The notes under the pieces were generated by a model, which was not told the DNA's origin, did not search any database, and was given only the letters and a program-made list of their open reading frames with translations. Below are positions 59,303 through 64,000 of a stretch of 64,000 nucleotides of DNA, piece after piece. The translations under genes and the position numbers were made by a program. The stretch's first letter is position 1, and every line of letters begins with the position of its first letter. Origin of the DNA: Psococerastis gibbosa (lineage: Eukaryota > Arthropoda > Insecta > Psocodea > Psocidae); NCBI GenBank assembly GCA_963971405.1, contig OZ020484.1, forward strand, positions 25,792,001-25,856,000. Reading direction: 5' to 3'.

Positions 59303-59954
59303 CTAGTCTAAAACCAAGAAGTGCTAATCAGAAAAATGCGGGTAAGAACCCAACAACCCAACACAATTTTCTAATCAATACAGCAAAATGGAACATCTGT
59401 TTCTTAAAATTGATCGGTACCTTGAAAGGGGGTAGGTACGGAGCGCTAATAGGAGATATCTCCAGAAAAAGAAGGGCAAATGAACAGAAGTGGCCATTAC
59501 CTGACATGGTACGCACTCCTGCCTGTTAGCGGCAGCTGTGGCCTCAGCTTGTTCTCGTAAGTGTTTATGAAGAGCTTTGAGAGGGCTCATTAGATCCAAG
59601 CGACCCTCTTCAAAGACGTGACGAGTAACTATGGCTGATTATACAATATGTTTTTACCATTCATGTTTTTATGCAAGATATTGGGGGACTGAATCATATA
59701 CACCTGGTCAATTTCTAAGTGATAATTTAAACGCACAGGTTAAAATTTAAATGTTCATATTCTCTTGTAATTTTTGTGCTGCATAATTGGTTGCTTACAT
59801 AAGCGAGCTAAATGCTTTTACGAACGTAATGGGTCTTGTTTTTGTTTCAATATGAATACCCTGATTTTAGTTCAGTGGTAGAATGAACCTCTAAGAGCAA
59901 ATCGGAGTATAGTTTTTTTTTTTGTACAAAGCCGACTTTCATAGGAACGTTTTT
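59303..59954. other. No recognised gene; poly(T) tract
   Basis: Short frames only. The run of about 20 T at 59950..59969 is the tail of the adjacent minus-strand SINE. Confidence 0.4.
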
Positions 59955-60125
59955 TTTTTTTTTTTTTTTAATAAAAGATTATTCGGATACAAACAATTCA
60001 ATGAATGTATCCGAATAACCTCTTCAGTCGCCTCGGTAGGTAATACGTGTGTTGAGTTACGACTGGTCAGATCGCATGATGTGTAGACTCGCGCAAGTAC
60101 GAATAAGCTACCACTATGCCATGGA
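59955..60125 (-). repeat. tRNA-derived SINE S3, copy 2
   Basis: Read on the minus strand it begins with TGGCATAGTGGTAG (A box), continues through 'cacatcatgcgat' and 'gcgactgaagaggttattcg', and ends in a long A run. It matches 11686..11836. Near the tail, a 'ttattcggata' segment is followed by its inverse. Confidence 0.75.
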
Positions 60126-60191
60126 AGGCAGTGATCGTAGAGTTGTCTAAAATATTCATTAAATTAGCCGAAATGTACCTCTAGGTCACGT

Positions 60192-60314
60192 GCAGAGTAC
60201 ACGGACCAGCTGCTCAGAGACTTCAACTGCAAGACGCATGGGGACCTGAAGAGGCTGGCTGAGGACAGAACTGAATGGAAGATCCGGAGCATGTTGCTGC
60301 AAACCAACTCCTAG
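60192..60314 (+). pseudogene. Non-LTR retrotransposon ORF2 tail relic
   Basis: One frame reads AEYTDQLLRDFNCKTHGDLK, then RLAEDRTEWKIRSMLLQTNS and a stop at 60312. This parallels the end of the 14.5-kb fragment (EDREEWRRRVKLLQTNR). Forty residues are uninterrupted. Confidence 0.7.
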
Positions 60315-61174
60315 CGGTTGTTTACCAGAAGAAGAAGAGGCACCTCCATATTTCGATTTATGGCATGTGGCCGTCACTAACAGCAATTCGCCACAGTTCT
60401 TGAACTCTTCCATTGGGACTGCCACACCAATTGTTTTTTATACGTATCAATTTCAATAACTGTGGCCAATCTGCATTAGAAAGAGGTGCATATCATGCAT
60501 CAAAAGGCTTAGAAAAATTTCTCCTGTTTGTCTAGATATTTTGGACAAATCTACAATTGATGTTTCATGAGTTTTATTTTTACACTTATTTTTACACTTT
60601 CCCCCCTCCAATAGTCTCTTTACACCCGGGTCAACAGTTTACCATACAAGCTACAGTATAGCATGAAAACACCCAGTTAGGTGCCAAGTTGTGGGGGTCC
60701 CCACATCTAAAACATTAATTCAACATCCAATAAAACTGTGCACAGTAATTAAATTTCGCAAAAGTCCCATATAAAGGAAGTCACGCGCATTTAGTAAGCG
60801 GGCAAGTGGAAACGAAATCGTTTGTAGGGAATTAATTTGAGCAACTTGACTCACATAAGTTTTGCACAGTTGGCTGCACTGCTTACACTAACCAGTAAGC
60901 ACTAATGTTCGCGACAGACGATCGAGTTCAACGCCTTCGCTAAATGAGCTCCCCAGGAATGGCAGTAAAGGGAGGAGGGGTTGTATGAAGAGTTAATTGG
61001 AAGAAACCAAGATGAAAAGGAAAGCTAGCGCCGGTGAATCAACAAGGGGGGTAAAATAAGCCAAGTGGAAGTAGAGCAGCTCATGAACGGAACCCATTCC
61101 ACCTCGTTAAGCTCTTTTAGTCAAAAACAGATGAAAATCATATTAATAAATAACGTTCCTGTTAGGCGACGAAA
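60315..61174. other. No recognised gene
   Basis: AT-rich sequence without a supported frame or repeat. Confidence 0.4.
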
Positions 61175-61550
61175 GCAACCAATAGAACTTTTCTTCTTTA
61201 AATGCCTCTTCTATCAAAGATATGTTATCATCATGGCAATTTGGATCCTGGAGCTTCCAGCTCAGAAAAGGGAATTTGTGCTCCTGCCAAACCACTGTCT
61301 CAGGTTTATCAACCAGGATGTTCTTCTTCTGCAGGGAGCTCTCAGGCCTTCTATATTCCCTTGCATTATTACATGCAAAAGACGATATTTTTCGTTTCTA
61401 ATTAATTATGCTAGTTTCCGTTTCTTAACCGTCAGCAGGGACTCGGCTTCTGTATCCATTCGCCACAGGACCTCAGCATTAGGAACACGATCTCTCCAAG
61501 ATATGCGCAGCAGTCGTCTGCATATCCACATTTTAAATGCACTGATCCTG
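61175..61550 (-). pseudogene. Non-LTR retrotransposon ORF2 C-terminal relic
   Basis: The minus strand reads AFKMWICRRLLRISWRDRVP, then NAEVLWRM, a decayed LTVKKRKLA block with stops, RNEKYRLLHVIMQGNIEGLR, then RRRTSWLINLRQWFG. This is the same lineage as 50965..51171 but longer at the 5' side. The plus-strand frame of 174 codons over this region is its antisense shadow. Stops show that it is inactive. Confidence 0.75.
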
Positions 61551-61654
61551 TTCCCCATAGCTTGTGTCAAAGTCCATCCCCCATACTAGCCATAGAACGA
61601 TTGGGAATGCACATAACATTTCACCATTCTCAACCGAATATTCCTACATCGAAG

Positions 61655-61880
61655 TAATAAATAAATATTGACTTTTTGTTCTATTACTAACCCAAATTAG
61701 TGGAGTTAGGGCTATAAAGCCCTCTCTTATACTCAACTAGGAAGGCCCGGGACCGCCTGCTTTACATGCCCTCCGAAGCATGACCAGAAAATGTAGCAAG
61801 TGTGGGACTCGAACCAACAACCTTTCCGGTGAAAGTCGGAGTCAGTACCACTAATCTGCATGTCCTGACTGTATTAATGA
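61655..61880 (-). repeat. tRNA-derived SINE S1, most complete copy
   Basis: On the minus strand, GCAGATTAGTGGTACTG provides an A-box-like word and GGTTCGAGTCC (61805..61815) is an exact B box. The body follows ('gctacattttctggtcatg', CATGTAAAGCAGG) and the tail reads 'gggttagtaatagaacaaaa', AGTCAATATTTATTTA. Tails or bodies of the same SINE lie at 22762, 28583, 35648 and 61980. Confidence 0.85.
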
Positions 61881-61979
61881 ATTTTGATGATGACATTTCG
61901 AGCTTGTTCAATGTGGCAAATAGAATACCTAGTACTAAATACCAAATAAAGTCAATGTGTATGTGATCAGGGCATGAAG

Positions 61980-62125
61980 ATTAGTAGAGCAGTGGTGCGG
62001 ACTCTTCTCACTTTTACCCGAAAGGTACATTATCTGGCCATGCTTCGGAGGGCATGTAAAGCAGGACGTGTGTAAGAACGTACCTGTAGTAATAGAACAA
62101 AAAGTCAAAATGTGTTTATTTGTGT
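61980..62125 (+). repeat. tRNA-derived SINE S1, plus-strand copy
   Basis: Begins ATTAGTAGAGCAGTGG, lacks the B-box segment, then has 'ctggccatgcttcggaggg', CATGTAAAGCAGG and the 'agtaatagaacaaaaagtc' tail. It lies head-to-head with the 61655..61880 copy, with about 100 bp between the heads. Confidence 0.7.
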
Positions 62126-62781
62126 GTGCCAATGGAAAATTCTTATTTTATCTTCCATTTTGTGATGACTTAAACCAACTAAACATTACCATAAAAAACC
62201 ATAAGAATAAAAATCGAAGACCTATTGTCATACGAACGACTCACGTTTACCATCCAAAGATAGTCAATCAACCACTCAGATGGAAAGACAGGTGTGGTGT
62301 CCCCGTAGCCTTTTCTGCGGACTCACGACACGCTTCCAGTCAGAGATCTCCAGCCTGGAAGTACAACGATCGCGGCGATCAGCCGTGCGTGAAGCTCACT
62401 CGAGTTTACTATCTGGCTATACAAATTCCAGACATTCTCCAGCCCAATCTTCCGCATGGCTCCCAAAGGCGAAAAGCAGCCACAACAAAAGTCAAATTAG
62501 GCTTCAACTCGTAGGTATGAATAAGTCAACAGTCGAGAGAAGCAACATGGACCGATGCAAGAAGCGCCGACAGGTTGGCGGTGTAGCAGTGGAAACTCCA
62601 CTACCGTTGACTCCCATTTTCGAAGTTCCATCCGGAGGTAGCCGCCATGCGTTGCGATAGGAAGAAATATAGGGGTTTCCTTCAGATTCAACTTCCCATA
62701 GCTTTACCACCTTAGGGTGGGTCCAGTTCCCAGCAGCAACTTCAGGTTATCCTAGATTTCTATATAGGGGACATTAAATTT
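62126..62781. other. No recognised gene
   Basis: Overlapping frames at 62068..62514 (148 codons, entering from the SINE tail) and 62280..62660 (126 codons) have basic, low-complexity translations and no known domain. Two frames open over the same stretch suggests GC-rich chance frames rather than a gene. Confidence 0.3.
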
Positions 62782-62880
62782 CCCCCTAAAAGATTTTTTT
62801 TAATTCCAGGGGCCACCTGCCACGTTATGACTGGTCATAGGAGACGTGGCAATTAATATACATATTAAGCGAATGTCCTA
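62782..62880 (+). repeat. Repeat R4 fragment, copy 4
   Basis: 'ccacctgccacgtt', ATGACTGGTCATAGGAG and ACGTGGCA match the stem and loop of the R4 unit at 18083..18240, followed by 'gcgaatgtccta'. Confidence 0.6.
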
Positions 62881-64000
62881 TGTATTCAACATAGGTTGTC
62901 CTACTGTAAATGGAATACAAAACATACTGCACTCCGGTCTACAAAATATTTTTATGTTTATGTGCTACACTGTTTTCCAATGTATAGCGAAATACTTCAG
63001 TTTTATTTCAGTAATATTTGCCAAATTTACTAGTAAAACGACAAAGTTATTTTATTATACTTCAATTGTTCAGTATCCGTTGGATTCCACTTGCCCCAAG
63101 AAAACCCTTACCAACTGAGAAGTCGTACGTTCGGATTCCATCCTTAAACTATCATAGACTCAAATTTTGCGGCAAAATATTCACGTGTACAGAAAATTTC
63201 CCGACGCATTTGCCAGAGTTCGCCGCTTTTTTCCAACAGGCACTACTAACTTTCTTTATCTTTACTTCACTGATAGGTATAACGCGGCAACAGGGCATTC
63301 AAAGTCCTCAAGGAGAATCCTCTGAACTATTGTTCTTCGTTGCCATTGATCTTCGTTATCATTGTAAAAGATAATTTTTCTTCATGAGCTAGCTAAATGT
63401 TTTACGTACAATAGTTGGTTGTTGGTTACATTTACGTAAAAGTGAAATTAATCGAACATCCCACAGCCCCATGAAGAAAATAATCCTCCGTGGTGAAAAC
63501 AGCCATGAATGTTTTACACACAACAAATACACTAGCTTGTCCAAATTCAAAAATAATCTTGTGTTTACGCTTGCAAACAATAGATATAATTTACACAGCA
63601 ATAATTTGTGCGCAACAACAACAATTAAAATGTTATACGCAAGGCGATGACAAAAAATATGTTCATGAAGCATTAAAGATGAGTAATCTTCGGGAATAAT
63701 AATATGATGATTACAGACATGAAGCAATTAACAAACTGCATTAACCCGGTTGCTCCCAGCTTACAAGATTCAATCTCATAGCAGAAACCATTAGTTATCC
63801 ATAAACGAAAGGAAATGCATATGACCTTGAGGGAATCAACAGAAAAAAGGCCCATCACTCTCTACATGGCTTGGTGTAGCGCATTCGACTTGTCATTAAT
63901 TTTCGAGATGCACATTAGAGATCAATGAATGGGGAGGGGTTAGAAGAATAAGGCGGGAAAAATTGCCATACTGTCAACTCTTAATTACACAAAGTAACCA
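62881..64000. other. No recognised gene
   Basis: The frames at 62846..63118, 63018..63374 and 63389..63727 (up to 118 codons) have no family pattern. Confidence 0.4.

Noticed and set aside
61065..61589. A 174-codon plus-strand open frame
   Set aside because: It is antisense to a recognisable minus-strand non-LTR ORF2 relic; the plus translation has no motif.
62068..62660. 148- and 126-codon frames as a possible gene
   Set aside because: The first starts in the SINE tail, the two overlap in different frames, and neither has a domain.

Overview
The window reads as non-coding, repeat-dense DNA from an animal nuclear genome, probably an arthropod and most likely an insect. This rests on the AT-rich base composition, the absence of operon-like gene arrays, and the mixture of transposons: a hAT element with a zf-TTF/DUF4371 transposase, tRNA-derived SINEs, many 3' ends of non-LTR retrotransposons, a Penelope-like remnant and several families of foldback MITEs. 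Species identity cannot be read from the sequence. I found no host protein-coding exon that I can support and no canonical functional tRNA or rRNA gene.

The one clearly intact gene is the transposase (812 codons, 54527..56965) of a complete 3.2-kb hAT transposon (53930..57146). That element has 13-bp terminal inverted repeats and a perfect 8-bp target-site duplication. Almost everything else is transposon debris. At least thirteen short relics of non-LTR ORF2 C-termini, on both strands and from several lineages, lie at about 2.26, 4.6, 5.1, 14.5, 26.0, 31.2, 41.5, 46.1, 49.5, 51.0, 52.5, 58.1, 60.2 and 61.3 kb. The relic at 58 kb keeps the signature of a twin-priming inversion, with a 12-bp direct repeat, a 40-bp inverted overlap and a simple-repeat tail. 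A decayed GIY-YIG endonuclease domain of a Penelope-like element is at 43.9-44.2 kb.

Non-autonomous elements by region: a 385-bp MITE family with about 115-bp inverted termini occurs four times (0.13, 29.0, 29.8, 34.9 kb), and the second copy is nested in a related longer element. Foldback elements occur at 7.6, 27.0 and 58.9 kb (one family), 32.4 kb and 34.7 kb. hAT-like MITEs occur at 11.1 and 38.1 kb. A G-tract-rich MITE occurs in opposite orientations at 19.4 and 23.7 kb. An approximately 0.86-kb inverted pair lies at 45.0-48.3 kb. SINE copies fall into at least three families. A 128-bp structure at 8804..8931 has perfect 36-bp inverted arms around a tRNA-like core and is the oddest single item.

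The remaining stretches carry only short, unconvincing reading frames. The elements do not form a joint pathway. The transposase could act only on elements that share its termini, and none of the MITEs in this window has the same terminal sequence.
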